A stretch of DNA of 64,000 nt, taken from NCBI RefSeq assembly GCF_005938385.1, contig NZ_VCRA01000005.1:372001-436000 (forward strand), given 5' to 3'. Position numbers and translations under genes: made by a program. Shown in pieces: positions 42,789-51,465 of the stretch. This stretch comes from Paenibacillus mesophilus. GTDB taxonomy: Bacteria; Bacillota; Bacilli; Paenibacillales; NBRC-103111. How positions within the stretch are numbered: position 1 is the first letter of the stretch; the number at the start of each line of letters is the position of its first letter. The notes beneath the pieces are model-generated. The model searched no databases and was not told where the DNA came from. It worked only from the letters and a program-made list of their open reading frames with translations.

Positions 42789-44546
42789 ATGCAAATGAAA
42801 TCGCATTCTTTCTATATCGTATTCGCTTGCGTCGTGCTCATGCTCGGCTTCAACAACGTCATCTACTACTTTACGACCAAGGAACTGATAGTCGGCCATG
42901 TGGAGGACCAATCTCTCCTCACCGCTTACAATCTGCGCAATGCCGTCGACCGTTACAAGAAAAGCGAACAGTATGTCGAGGATATGATCGGTCAACAGCT
43001 GAGAATCGCTGCCGTCGCAGCCATTGACCGCCTCGATCCGAAGGCCGCGAACGTCACGAACGAACAGCTCAAACAGCTTAGCATGGAACTGGGCGTTTCG
43101 CATATTACGCTGCTACAGCCCCAAGGCGACGATATAGTCGGGGTTCGCTCCTCCGATCCCGCCGAAATCAATATGAGCACGAAAAAGTGGGGGTATTGGT
43201 TTAGCGCTTTCCGGCAGCTGTGGAGCAATCGGGAAGTGACCATTCCGGAAGGCCAGAAGCTTCTGAACTATTGGTCCGGGCCGATCGGGTACGCCGACAC
43301 CGATCCTTCCAAAATTGATAAATGGGGCTATTACTACGACGGCTCGACCGATTATATTATTAACCCGTACGTAGAGGACGTTCAAATCAAGCAATATGAC
43401 CGGCTCGCCGGGCCCGACGTCATCTTGAACAAAATGATCGAAGTCAATCCCAGTATTTTGGAGCTGACCGGTTTTAACTACAATACGTTCGGCAATCCGC
43501 TGAAGGTGAGCAAATCCCAGAGCGGCGATTATTTCGTTGCGCTGCCGAACCGTCCCATTTTGTTCGGCACCAATCAATATTCGGACCCGGAACGCGACTT
43601 GAAAAGTGTCAAGCTGGCATTCGACTCAGAGAAGCCGATTACTTATACGGCTGTCGTCAACAGCCATAAAATACTCAAAAGCTTCATACCCGTCCCGTCG
43701 CGTTCGGGCAATCCGCAGGCGGATGTTCCTTATGTTATCGGCGTGGTATTCGATTACAATACGATTCAGGAAGAGCTGAACGATCAAATTCGTTCGATCA
43801 TTAACCGGATCGCGATCATGACCGGTCTCAGTCTTATATTCTTGGTAATCGTTTTCCGGATGATCAAACGAAACAAGGATGAGGCCGTGCGGGTAACGCA
43901 GGAGGCTTATATCGACGAAGTGAACGACATGTTCACGACGATCCGGGGACAACGGCACGATTTTCTGAACCACGTTCAGACGATCCATACGTTCCTTCAG
44001 TTGAAAAAGTACGAAGACCTGCACCGGTATACCGGCGAGCTGCTGGGCGAAATCCGTCAGACGAACGATATTATCCAGATCGGACATCCCGCCGTTGCGG
44101 CCATTGTCCAGTCCAAAGTCGTCATCGCGATGGACAAGAAAATCGATTTTCGGCACGATTTTTTACTCACCGGCAACTTCAACCTCGGCGTTACGTCCGT
44201 CGACATCGTAATCATTATCGGCAATCTCGTCGATAACGCTTTCGATGAAGTGGTCCAATTGCCCGTTCATGAGCGGTGGGTGGAGCTGTGCGGTTCGTAT
44301 CATGCGGGAAACCTAGTTATTTCCGTTCGCAATCCCGGCAGGACACTGAGCGACGAGGAGAAGGCCAAAATTTTCACACCCGGCTACAGCACGAAAAAAA
44401 CGGCCGATCACTCCGGATTGGGGCTCGCCGTAACAAAGAAAAGAGTCGGCTACTACAAAGGCACGATTACGGTGGAAAGCGATCAGGAGCAAGGCACCGT
44501 ATTTATCGTCAGCATCCCGCTCCAACGATTCGGCAAAACCTCGTAG
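42789..44546 (+). CDS. Orphan sensor histidine kinase with Spo0B-type dimerisation domain
   Basis: 585 residues. One membrane segment at about 7-28, a ~310-residue extracytoplasmic sensor with no family I can name, a second membrane segment at about 342-361, then the H-box GQRHDFLNHVQTIHTF (His near 389) of the Spo0B/CitA class, the N-box NLVDNAFDE near 480 and a glycine-rich HSGLGLAV. ATP-binding lid motifs are short but intact. No response regulator adjoins it. The start at 42789 follows GGGGTG; a TATAAT lies at 42699-42704. A hairpin follows the gene. It could feed a phosphorelay or a distant CitT/MalR-like regulator. Confidence 0.85.
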   Translation: MQMKSHSFYIVFACVVLMLGFNNVIYYFTTKELIVGHVEDQSLLTAYNLRNAVDRYKKSEQYVEDMIGQQLRIAAVAAIDRLDPKAANVTNEQLKQLSMELGVSHITLLQPQGDDIVGVRSSDPAEINMSTKKWGYWFSAFRQLWSNREVTIPEGQKLLNYWSGPIGYADTDPSKIDKWGYYYDGSTDYIINPYVEDVQIKQYDRLAGPDVILNKMIEVNPSILELTGFNYNTFGNPLKVSKSQSGDYFVALPNRPILFGTNQYSDPERDLKSVKLAFDSEKPITYTAVVNSHKILKSFIPVPSRSGNPQADVPYVIGVVFDYNTIQEELNDQIRSIINRIAIMTGLSLIFLVIVFRMIKRNKDEAVRVTQEAYIDEVNDMFTTIRGQRHDFLNHVQTIHTFLQLKKYEDLHRYTGELLGEIRQTNDIIQIGHPAVAAIVQSKVVIAMDKKIDFRHDFLLTGNFNLGVTSVDIVIIIGNLVDNAFDEVVQLPVHERWVELCGSYHAGNLVISVRNPGRTLSDEEKAKIFTPGYSTKKTADHSGLGLAVTKKRVGYYKGTITVESDQEQGTVFIVSIPLQRFGKTS

Positions 44547-44549
44547 CGC

Positions 44550-44581
44550 AAGAAGCGGACGCCTGGCGGCATCCGCTTCTT
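44550..44581 (+). terminator. Hairpin after the sensor kinase gene
   Basis: AAGAAGCGGA pairs perfectly with TCCGCTTCTT over a 12-nt loop that itself holds GCC/GGC. No T-run beyond TTCTT. Confidence 0.6.
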
Positions 44582-44614
44582 ACCGGAAAGCTAGGTATCG
44601 GCACTATGACTTCT

Positions 44615-45106
44615 TCATTCCTCGTCCCGTTTCATCGTCCGGTCGATCCGCTCCAGCAGCTCCTTCACCGAATCCGCATCCGTTCGCCCATGCTGCTTCC
44701 ATTCCCCGAGCATTCCGGCGATTTCCCCCGCCAGCCGCTCATTCTCATCCGACGACCCGGTCAAATTATCCGATGGATCGAACCATACATACGTTCCGTT
44801 CGGCCCGTTCCTAAGAAACGGACGCCGCCAATGATCCGGATATGCATAGTCTTGCTCGCCGAACATGATCGACAATACGTCATCGTTATCAAGCGGCAGC
44901 AGCTGGTGAAAAGATTCTTCCGTTCCTTCCGCCACGGACAGATGCAAAAAGGCGTAATGCAAATAATGTTCGCCCGTCGCGGAATCTTTGACGATCTCGT
45001 ACAATTCCGTATCTTTGTCGTCCTTTGCGATTTCCTTAACCGTTTGCAGCCGCTCCTGCAGCGAATCTTGCGGCACTTGCCGCATGGATGTCCACGATTC
45101 GTTCAT
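44615..45106 (-). CDS. Hypothetical protein, 163 residues
   Basis: Acidic soluble protein (MNESWTSMRQVPQDSLQERL..., then EIVKDSATGEHYLHYAFLHLSVAEG and WFDPSDNLTGSSDENERLAGEIAGMLGEWKQHG). No motif I recognise; conserved-looking aromatic stretch YAYPDHWRRPF. AAAGGAGGAG precedes the ATG, which overlaps the stop of the TRIC-like gene by ATGA, so it is translated with it. A longer frame from 45760 in the same phase runs through that gene and is rejected. Confidence 0.75.
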   Translation of the reverse strand: MNESWTSMRQVPQDSLQERLQTVKEIAKDDKDTELYEIVKDSATGEHYLHYAFLHLSVAEGTEESFHQLLPLDNDDVLSIMFGEQDYAYPDHWRRPFLRNGPNGTYVWFDPSDNLTGSSDENERLAGEIAGMLGEWKQHGRTDADSVKELLERIDRTMKRDEE

Positions 45107-45765
45107 AGCGCGCGCTCCTCCTTTTTTGCCGGCTTCAAGCTTGCTCCTTCCGGACGTTCGCGATCGAACACTAATGTGCGACGAGGCAGTTTCCAGCCGT
45201 AATAGACCGACAGCATGCGCAACAAGACTATGACGGCAAACAAAGCCGCCGTTGCCAATTTGCCGTGCATCCACCCCATCCCGATCACGATACCCGACAG
45301 CATCGTCCATAGCGCATAGACCTCTTCCCGGAATACAAGAGGCTTCCTTCCGGCCAACACGTCGCGGATGACTCCGCCGCCTATCCCCGTTGCGACCGAA
45401 GCGAAAATAACGACCCCGACCGGCATTTCCATCTGAACGGCATACAGCGCACCCTGTATCGAAAACGCCGCCAAACCGATCGCATCGAAAAAAGAAGCGA
45501 TAGGCTGCCATCTTCGTATCCATACGGCCGGAAACAAATAAATGACGATGATCGTAATGAGAGCCGTATTCAGAAACAACGCTTGCGACCACAAAGTGGT
45601 GATCGGATGTCCGATAAACAGATTGCGGATGACTCCGCCTCCAAATGCTGCGGCCATGCCAAGCACCGCGACACCGAACAAGTCGTATTCTTCCTCCATG
45701 GCGATAATAGCACCGCTCGCCGCAAAAGCGACGATACCGAGCAAGCTCAATATATCCCAAGTCAA
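45103..45765 (-). CDS. TRIC-type cation channel family protein (UPF0126)
   Basis: 220 residues with seven membrane segments and the family's internal repeat: AAFGGGVIRNLFIG and GIGGGVIRDVLAG, whose glycine-rich turns line the pore in TRIC channels. The bacterial members are trimeric K+/cation channels of unclear role. TTG start with GGGGAGAG upstream. Twenty bases downstream of udk and overlapping the following hypothetical gene. Confidence 0.9.
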   Translation of the reverse strand: MTWDILSLLGIVAFAASGAIIAMEEEYDLFGVAVLGMAAAFGGGVIRNLFIGHPITTLWSQALFLNTALITIIVIYLFPAVWIRRWQPIASFFDAIGLAAFSIQGALYAVQMEMPVGVVIFASVATGIGGGVIRDVLAGRKPLVFREEVYALWTMLSGIVIGMGWMHGKLATAALFAVIVLLRMLSVYYGWKLPRRTLVFDRERPEGASLKPAKKEERAL

Positions 45766-45785
45766 TTGCTCTCTCTCCCCACCTG

Positions 45786-46400
45786 CTAACCTTGCGTCAA
45801 GTACGATTGAATGCGTGAGGTGAGCAAACCGATCGCGATATCGTTTCGCCCGCCTTCCGGGATAATCAGGTCGGCGTATCTTTTGGAAGGCTCGACGAAC
45901 GCGTCATGCATAGGCTTTACCGTATTCAAGTATTGGGCGAACACCGAATCGACGGTTCTTCCCCGCTCTTGAATATCTCTGGAAAGACGCCGCAGCACGC
46001 GCACGTCCGCATCGGTATCGACGAACACTTTAATATCGAGCTCTTGCCGGATAAGCGGATCGGCAAACAGCAATATTCCTTCCAGGATGACTACTCGCTT
46101 CGGCATCACGCGTACAGTCTCGTCCACGCGGCTGTGCGTCGAGAAATCGTATACAGGCATCTCGATCGGCTGCAGTCGGCGCAGCAGACGCAAATGTTCA
46201 AGCAGCAACTCGCCGTCCACCGAATCAGGGTGATCATAATTGATTTGTTCCCGCTCTTCCATAGACAGATCCCTATTGTCCGCATAATACGAGTCTTGCG
46301 AGAGCAGTGCGACCTGCACGGACCCGAGCTCCGTCACGAGCCGCTCGGCGACGGTCGTTTTGCCTGAACCGGTTCCGCCGGCGATTCCGATCATTAACAT
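45786..46400 (-). CDS. udk: Uridine kinase
   Basis: 204 residues. Walker A GIAGGTGSGKTTVA is at the start, followed by LSQDSYY, NYDHPDSVDGELL, VYDFSTHSR and ILEGILLFAD, all uridine kinase marks. It phosphorylates uridine and cytidine with ATP or GTP for nucleoside salvage. GGAGG 7 nt before ATG 46400 rejects the longer frame from 46451. Confidence 0.94.
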   Translation of the reverse strand: MLMIGIAGGTGSGKTTVAERLVTELGSVQVALLSQDSYYADNRDLSMEEREQINYDHPDSVDGELLLEHLRLLRRLQPIEMPVYDFSTHSRVDETVRVMPKRVVILEGILLFADPLIRQELDIKVFVDTDADVRVLRRLSRDIQERGRTVDSVFAQYLNTVKPMHDAFVEPSKRYADLIIPEGGRNDIAIGLLTSRIQSYLTQG

Positions 46401-46497
46401 GATGCAACCTCCGATTCGACATAAATCGCGCTTCGCTCTATTGTACATCAACCTTCATCATGATGAAACAGCCGGTTCTACACAAGCGCGTTATCTT

Positions 46498-46920
46498 TTA
46501 TGAGCCCCAGTAGTCTTTCTCCAGCACCCGTAGCTTCTCGAGCGATTTGGACGCCCATTGTGCGAGCTCGTGGTCTTTTTCCGTTCCGTTCGACGCATCA
46601 GCGGAGTCGATGATTTTGTCCATTGAGCGGACCATCTCTTGCCAAGCGTGACGGAGCGATTCCGCATAAGTCGGGACTGCGCCGCCATACGGCTCAACCG
46701 TCGATTTGGGCACCCATACTTTCTCGCGATAGGCTGCCGCCCTGCGTTCGTGGAACATCGCTACATCGGCCCGGTATGGATGATGAAGATCCCCTTGCAG
46801 CGGGTGGCGGATTACGGCGGCAATCTCCAGCAGGATGCGCGGTGATGCTTCCTCCACGGTTTTGGCGATGTAAGCTCCGGATCTATACTCCACAGTCCAA
46901 TATTGCTCGTTTTCGCTCAT
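46498..46920 (-). CDS. kapB: KapB-family kinase-associated protein
   Basis: 140 residues. YRSGAYIAKTVEEASPRILLEIAAVIRHPLQGDLHHPYRADVAMFHERRAAAYREKVWVPK reproduces the KapB core, in particular HPxQGDLHxPxxADVxxFHERxAxxxRE. In B. subtilis KapB is required for KinB-dependent phosphorelay activity at the onset of sporulation. No lipobox or signal is seen. Its ATG overlaps the thioredoxin-like stop by 4 nt. Confidence 0.88.
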   Translation of the reverse strand: MSENEQYWTVEYRSGAYIAKTVEEASPRILLEIAAVIRHPLQGDLHHPYRADVAMFHERRAAAYREKVWVPKSTVEPYGGAVPTYAESLRHAWQEMVRSMDKIIDSADASNGTEKDHELAQWASKSLEKLRVLEKDYWGS

Positions 46921-47255
46921 GACGGTTCATCCTTTCGTTTCGGGGTCGGATACAGCGGTTCAAGAAATCGGTTGACGTTCTCGATCGATTCGAACGCGTA
47001 AAGCTTTCGGCTGACGGCTCCCCGCTCGATATGAATCAGGCACGGCACGCTTTCCACCTGCCACCGGTTTACGAGGCGCGGCATTAGATTCACGTTGGCT
47101 TTCTCTACCGCATAATCCGGCCGCATGACCTGCAAAATTTCAATCATCCGTTCGGCAAGCTTGCAAGTGCCGCACAACGGCGTATACAAAAAGACGGCGA
47201 ACTCGCCGCCTTCTTCGGACCGTTTCATCCATTCCGCTTCCGTGCGTTCGCGCAT
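46917..47255 (-). CDS. Thioredoxin-like protein
   Basis: 112 residues. FAVFLYTPLCGTCKLAERM holds the CGTC active site (28-31); VESVPCLIHI supplies the cis-proline region. Similar to B. subtilis YtpP-type thioredoxin-like proteins; partner unknown. GGAGG lies 8 nt before ATG. Lies in a five-gene leftward cluster between a hypothetical gene and kapB. Confidence 0.88.
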   Translation of the reverse strand: MRERTEAEWMKRSEEGGEFAVFLYTPLCGTCKLAERMIEILQVMRPDYAVEKANVNLMPRLVNRWQVESVPCLIHIERGAVSRKLYAFESIENVNRFLEPLYPTPKRKDEPS

Positions 47256-47258
47256 TGC

Positions 47259-47780
47259 TCAGTCCTCCATGTTGTAAGGTTCCAGCTGCCGCAGCGTGCG
47301 CACCGTATGCTCGAGCAGATCGGGGATATCGCCGATTTGCCCTTCGCCGATTTTGCGGTCGAAATGAACACCGATTTCATTTTTGCAGCGGGAGCCGTCA
47401 TCGCCGAACCGGAAAGACAAGGTTTGGACGATCGCCGTATTCGAGTCCCATATTTGCTCCAAAATGTCTTGTATGTTTTTGCAAGCCGTAACAGGGTTGC
47501 GTACCATAATGGAAAATACGATTTCGAGCTTGCAGCCCGGCAGCGCATTCCGCCACTCCAGCTTCTCTCCGGCCAAATCGACAAGGCCGGCGGACAAACG
47601 GATTTCCGCGGAGCATTTGCCGTCCTTCATCCGGTAACGCACTGCATAGCTTCTCGACATCGCGGCAAGATCGATCAAATCGGAGCGATGCATGACGACG
47701 ATTTGTCCGTCCAAATCGAGGTCGTACACCGCGCCTTCGAATACGACTTTCAAATTCTCATAAATCGTCGGGTCGAACAT
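47259..47780 (-). CDS. Hypothetical protein, 173 residues
   Basis: Soluble mixed alpha/beta protein (MFDPTIYENLKVVFEGAVYDLDLDG..., RIxLSAGLVDLAGEKLEWR). Several strands followed by a helical end; two cysteines (GCKLEI, TACKNI) without metal-site spacing. No family recognised, though its fixed position before a thioredoxin-like gene looks operonic. GGAGGGAG precedes ATG; the stop is 3 nt from the thioredoxin-like start. Confidence 0.75.
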   Translation of the reverse strand: MFDPTIYENLKVVFEGAVYDLDLDGQIVVMHRSDLIDLAAMSRSYAVRYRMKDGKCSAEIRLSAGLVDLAGEKLEWRNALPGCKLEIVFSIMVRNPVTACKNIQDILEQIWDSNTAIVQTLSFRFGDDGSRCKNEIGVHFDRKIGEGQIGDIPDLLEHTVRTLRQLEPYNMED

Positions 47781-47795
47781 ACGCTCCCTCCATCT

Positions 47796-48032
47796 TCACG
47801 AATTCGAGTCGGGCGAAGCCTTTTTCTCCGGGGAAATTAGGTTTTTGACTTGTCTATGGGCCGGTCGTCCCGTTCGCTTCGGCGCAGCTGCCTCCTCTGC
47901 CCCCGAAACACCCGTCTGGACGATATCCAGTCCGACAAATGCATGCCGCATCCGCATCATTTTGCTGACCGCTTCTTCTTTCGTCATCGGATGTCCGTAC
48001 GATTTCCCTTTATAGCTAATATAATACGACAT
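47796..48032 (-). CDS. Hypothetical small basic protein, 78 residues
   Basis: MSYYISYKGKSYGHPMTKEEAVSKMMRMRHAFVGLDIVQTG, then an Ala/Lys/Pro-rich tail that looks disordered. The first 40 residues could form a small alpha/beta unit. No family recognised. A weak AAAGGG Shine-Dalgarno is upstream. Probably the first gene of the leftward cluster that continues through kapB. Confidence 0.6.
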   Translation of the reverse strand: MSYYISYKGKSYGHPMTKEEAVSKMMRMRHAFVGLDIVQTGVSGAEEAAAPKRTGRPAHRQVKNLISPEKKASPDSNS

Positions 48033-48102
48033 GGTTGCTGTTCAACCCTTTTTCTATAGTCTCAGGGGGTTGCGGGTCACGATATGTACGAATCCGAACG
48101 GC

Positions 48103-48136
48103 AAAAAGCGGGAGAACGTGATGCCGTCCCCCCGCT
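48103..48136 (-). terminator. Intrinsic terminator after the ABC-F gene
   Basis: Minus strand: AGCGGGGGGAC pairs with GTTCTCCCGCT (two G-T pairs) over an 8-nt loop, followed by TTTTT. Confidence 0.8.
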
Positions 48137-48141
48137 GTCTG

Positions 48142-49758
48142 TTAAACGTACAACGTTTCGCGCAATCTTTTCACGTCTTCGTTGTTCAAATACTCCTCGT
48201 ACGTCATTTGCCGGTCGATCAATCCGTTCGGCGTAATCTCGATAATCCGGTTGGCGATCGTTTGGATGAACTGCCAGTCGTGCGATACGAACAGCATCGT
48301 GGCATCCGTATCGATCAGTCCGTTATTAAGCGCCGTAATTGATTCGAGGTCGAGATGGTTCGTCGGTTCGTCCAGCATAAGGACGTTGGCGCCGCTCAGC
48401 ATCATTTTGGACAGCATGCAGCGCACTTTCTCGCCCCCGGACAGGACGGACGCTTTCTTAAGCGACTCTTCTCCCGAGAACAGCATGCGTCCCAGGAAGC
48501 CGCGGATAAACGTTTCGTCCTGATCTTTGGAGTATTGGCGGAGCCAATCGACGAGATTCAGTTCGACGCCGTCGAAATAAACGGCGTTGTCTTTCGGGAA
48601 ATAAGCTTGCGTCGTTGTAACGCCCCATACGAACTCGCCCTGATCGGGCTCGGTTTCTCCGGCGAGAACTTGGAACAAAGTCGATTTGGCGGCTCCGTTC
48701 GGACCGACCAGCGCGATTTTGTCTCCTTTATTCACGACGAAGCTTATATTGTTAAGCAGCTTCTCGCCCTCTTCCGTTTTGCTGATCCGGTCTACGGACA
48801 AAATATTTTTGCCCGCTTCCCGTTCCGGCTTGAAGTTGATGTACGGGTATTTACGGTTCGAAGGCTTGATGTCATCCAGCGTAAGCTTCTCAAGCTGCTT
48901 CTTCCGGGATGTCGCCTGCTTCGATTTGGAGGCGTTCGCGCTGAACCGCGCGATAAACGTTTCCAGCTCCTTGCGTTTCTCCTCGACCTTTTTGTTCGAT
49001 TCGCGCATCAGCTTCATCGCAAGCTGGCTGGACTCGTACCAGAAGTCGTAGTTGCCGACGTACATCTGGATTTTGCCGAAATCGATATCGGCGATATGCG
49101 TGCACACTTCGTTCAGGAAGTGGCGGTCATGGGATACGACTATGACGGTGCCTTCGAAGCGACCCAAGAAATTGACAAGCCAATTGATCGATTCAATATC
49201 GAGATGGTTCGTAGGCTCGTCGAGCAGCAAGTTTTGCGGTGTGCCGAACAACGCTTGGGCCAGCAACACGCGAACTTTCTCGTTGCCGCTCAGCTCCTTC
49301 ATCTGCTTGTCGTGCAATTCGGTTCCGATCCCGAGTCCGATTAGAAGCGATGCGGCATCCGATTCGGCTTCCCAGCCGTTCAGCTCCTGGAATTCGCCCT
49401 CCAGCTCGGCCGCCCGCATTCCGTCTTCTTCGGAAAAATCGGGTTTTGCATATAACGCATCTTTCTCTTCCATAATAGAAAATAGATTCCGATGACCCAT
49501 GATGACCGTCTTCAGCACCTGGATATCGTCGAACTCGAAATGGTTTTGCTTGAGCACGGCGAGACGCTCGCCCGGAGTGACGAACACTTCACCGCTGTTC
49601 GGCTCGATTTCACCGGACAAAATTTTCAGAAACGTCGATTTTCCCGCACCGTTTGCGCCTATGAGACCGTAGCAATTCCCCGGTGTGAACTTTATGTTAA
49701 CGTCTTCAAACAAGGCGCGCTTTCCGTAACGCAGCGTAACATTACTTGTACTGATCAT
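48142..49758 (-). CDS. ykpA: ABC-F family ATPase, YkpA/YbiT type
   Basis: 538 residues with two ABC domains and a short linker, no membrane segment. First Walker A GANGAGKST, signature LSGNEKVR, DEPTNHLD; second Walker A GPNGAAKST, signature LSGGEKVR, DEPTNHLD. The linker (about 240-300) is charged and helical, as in ribosome-binding ABC-F proteins that resolve stalled translation. The second P-loop has Ala for the usual Gly before Lys; I recall similar AK[ST]T in Gram-positive relatives. Monocistronic with its own terminator. Confidence 0.9.
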   Translation of the reverse strand: MISTSNVTLRYGKRALFEDVNIKFTPGNCYGLIGANGAGKSTFLKILSGEIEPNSGEVFVTPGERLAVLKQNHFEFDDIQVLKTVIMGHRNLFSIMEEKDALYAKPDFSEEDGMRAAELEGEFQELNGWEAESDAASLLIGLGIGTELHDKQMKELSGNEKVRVLLAQALFGTPQNLLLDEPTNHLDIESINWLVNFLGRFEGTVIVVSHDRHFLNEVCTHIADIDFGKIQMYVGNYDFWYESSQLAMKLMRESNKKVEEKRKELETFIARFSANASKSKQATSRKKQLEKLTLDDIKPSNRKYPYINFKPEREAGKNILSVDRISKTEEGEKLLNNISFVVNKGDKIALVGPNGAAKSTLFQVLAGETEPDQGEFVWGVTTTQAYFPKDNAVYFDGVELNLVDWLRQYSKDQDETFIRGFLGRMLFSGEESLKKASVLSGGEKVRCMLSKMMLSGANVLMLDEPTNHLDLESITALNNGLIDTDATMLFVSHDWQFIQTIANRIIEITPNGLIDRQMTYEEYLNNEDVKRLRETLYV

Positions 49759-49841
49759 GAAGCAACATTCCCCTCATTGATTCTGGCCGTCAAATCGTTA
49801 GTATAGCATATTTTGGCGATACTTCAAAGCATTTGCCCGAT

Positions 49842-49892
49842 TTGGTTCGATATTGGTTTGAGATTGGTTTTTTATAAGCGTTAGTGTAATAT
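49842..49892 (+). promoter_or_regulatory. Malic enzyme promoter with three 11-bp-phased TTGGTT repeats
   Basis: TTGGTT occurs at 49842, 49853 and 49864. The third copy fits a -35, with a 17-nt spacer and TAATAT (49887-49892) as -10. Repeats in helical phase next to a poor -35 suggest an activator binding site. Confidence 0.55.
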
Positions 49893-49948
49893 TATGCATG
49901 GGACGAGGCAACGCTTTCATGACATTTATTTCTAAGGGGGGCCCCATT

Positions 49949-51379
49949 GTGAGCGAAGATAACAAACAGTTGATTACGGGAAAAAGCATGATTTTGCGTC
50001 TGGAAATCGATACGAACCAGATCCGGTTCAGCGACATCGTCTCCGCGATCGCGGATGAAGGCGGCGATCTCGTCGCGATCGACGTCATTCAGACCAAACA
50101 AGAAATGTCGATCCGGGATTTGACGATCAACGTAGCGGACACGCTTTACACGGGCAAAATTGTCGAGAAAGTGAAGCAGCTTCAAGGGGTAACGCTCGTC
50201 AACGTATCCGACCGGACGTTTTTGCTTCATCTCGGAGGCAAAATCGAGACCAAGCTGAAAGTCCCGATCCAAAACCGTGACGATTTATCCCGCGTCTATA
50301 CCCCCGACGTGGCGCGAGTATGCATGGCGATCCACGAAGAACAGCGGAAGGCGTATTCGCTGACGATCAAGCGCAATACGGTGGCCGTCATCTCCGACGG
50401 CAGCGCGGTGCTCGGTCTGGGCAACATCGGGCCCTATGCGGCAATGCCGGTCATGGAGGGCAAGGCGATGCTGTTCAAGCAGCTGGCCGATGTCGATGCG
50501 TTTCCGATCTGTCTCGACACGCAGGATACGGAAGAAATTATCCGTACGATCAAGACGATCGCTCCGGGATTCGGCGGTATCAATTTGGAAGACATCTCGT
50601 CCCCGCGCTGCTTCGAAATCGAAGAGCGGCTGAAGCAGGAGCTGGACATCCCGGTATTCCACGATGACCAGCATGGCACCGCCGTCGTCTTGTATGCCGG
50701 ACTTATAAGCGCGCTTAAGCTCGTCGGCAAATCGATCGATTCGATCAAAGTCGTCGTCTGCGGTGTCGGTGCAGCCGGAATCGCCTGCAGCAAAATATTG
50801 CTCGCCGCCGGCGTGAAAGAGTTGATCGGCGTAGATCGGGAAGGCGCACTCGTATCGGACCGCACGTACGATAACCCGATGTGGAACTGGTACGCGCAGC
50901 ATACGAATCCGAACAAAGTTTCCGGACCGCTCCGAGAAGCGATAGCCGGCGCCGACGTTTTTATCGGGGTATCCGCCGCCGGTCTGCTGAAACGGCAGGA
51001 CGTAATGAACATGGCCCAAAATCCTATCGTATTCGCCATGGCTAATCCGAATCCGGAAATCAACCCGGAGGAAATCGAAGATATCGCCGCTGTCGTAGCG
51101 ACCGGACGATCGGATTATCCGAATCAGATCAATAACGTGCTTTGCTTCCCCGGCATGTTCCGCGGAGCCCTCGATTGCAGGGCCAAAACGATTAACGAAG
51201 AGATGAAGCTTGCCGCAGCGGAAGCGATCGCATCGGTTATCTCCGATGACGAGCGGAACAAGCTGTATATTATTCCGAGCGTATTCAATCTGAAAGTATC
51301 GAAGCTGATCCGCGACAAGGTCGTCGAAGCCGCAATCCGTACCGGCGTTGCCCGCCGCATTCCGCGGGAGTATAGATAA
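49949..51379 (+). CDS. NAD(P)-dependent malic enzyme with N-terminal ACT domain
   Basis: 476 residues. Residues about 1-80 read as an ACT regulatory domain (MILRLEIDTNQIRFSDIVSAIADEGGDLVAIDVIQ). The malic enzyme core follows: SDGSAVLGLGNIGPYAAMPVMEGK, GINLEDISSPRCFEIE, PVFHDDQHGTA, the Rossmann loop CGVGAAGIA and AMANPNPEI. It decarboxylates malate to pyruvate; the ACT domain suggests allosteric control by an amino acid. AAGGGGGG lies 7 nt before GTG 49949; the earlier in-frame start is rejected. Confidence 0.93.
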   Translation: MSEDNKQLITGKSMILRLEIDTNQIRFSDIVSAIADEGGDLVAIDVIQTKQEMSIRDLTINVADTLYTGKIVEKVKQLQGVTLVNVSDRTFLLHLGGKIETKLKVPIQNRDDLSRVYTPDVARVCMAIHEEQRKAYSLTIKRNTVAVISDGSAVLGLGNIGPYAAMPVMEGKAMLFKQLADVDAFPICLDTQDTEEIIRTIKTIAPGFGGINLEDISSPRCFEIEERLKQELDIPVFHDDQHGTAVVLYAGLISALKLVGKSIDSIKVVVCGVGAAGIACSKILLAAGVKELIGVDREGALVSDRTYDNPMWNWYAQHTNPNKVSGPLREAIAGADVFIGVSAAGLLKRQDVMNMAQNPIVFAMANPNPEINPEEIEDIAAVVATGRSDYPNQINNVLCFPGMFRGALDCRAKTINEEMKLAAAEAIASVISDDERNKLYIIPSVFNLKVSKLIRDKVVEAAIRTGVARRIPREYR

Positions 51380-51418
51380 CGTTAAGCAAGTACGCGGCCG
51401 GTCTATAGGAATACAAAC

Positions 51419-51457
51419 AGGCATGCGTTTGTCGGTTTCTTCGACAAAGGCATGCCT
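51419..51457. terminator. Hairpin between convergent malic enzyme and FHA genes
   Basis: AGGCATGC pairs with GCATGCCT and TTTGTCG with CGACAAA, separated by one mismatch. Long stem but only short T-runs; a likely shared terminator. Confidence 0.65.
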
Positions 51458-51465
51458 TCGCTGCT

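Noticed and set aside
45107..45760. N-terminal extension of the 163-residue hypothetical protein
   Set aside because: It runs through the TRIC-like gene in another frame and is rich in Arg and Gly; AAAGGAGGAG before 45106 marks the real start.
49839..49870. CRISPR-like short repeats
   Set aside because: Three 6-bp repeats with 5-bp gaps are far too short for CRISPR and sit in a promoter.
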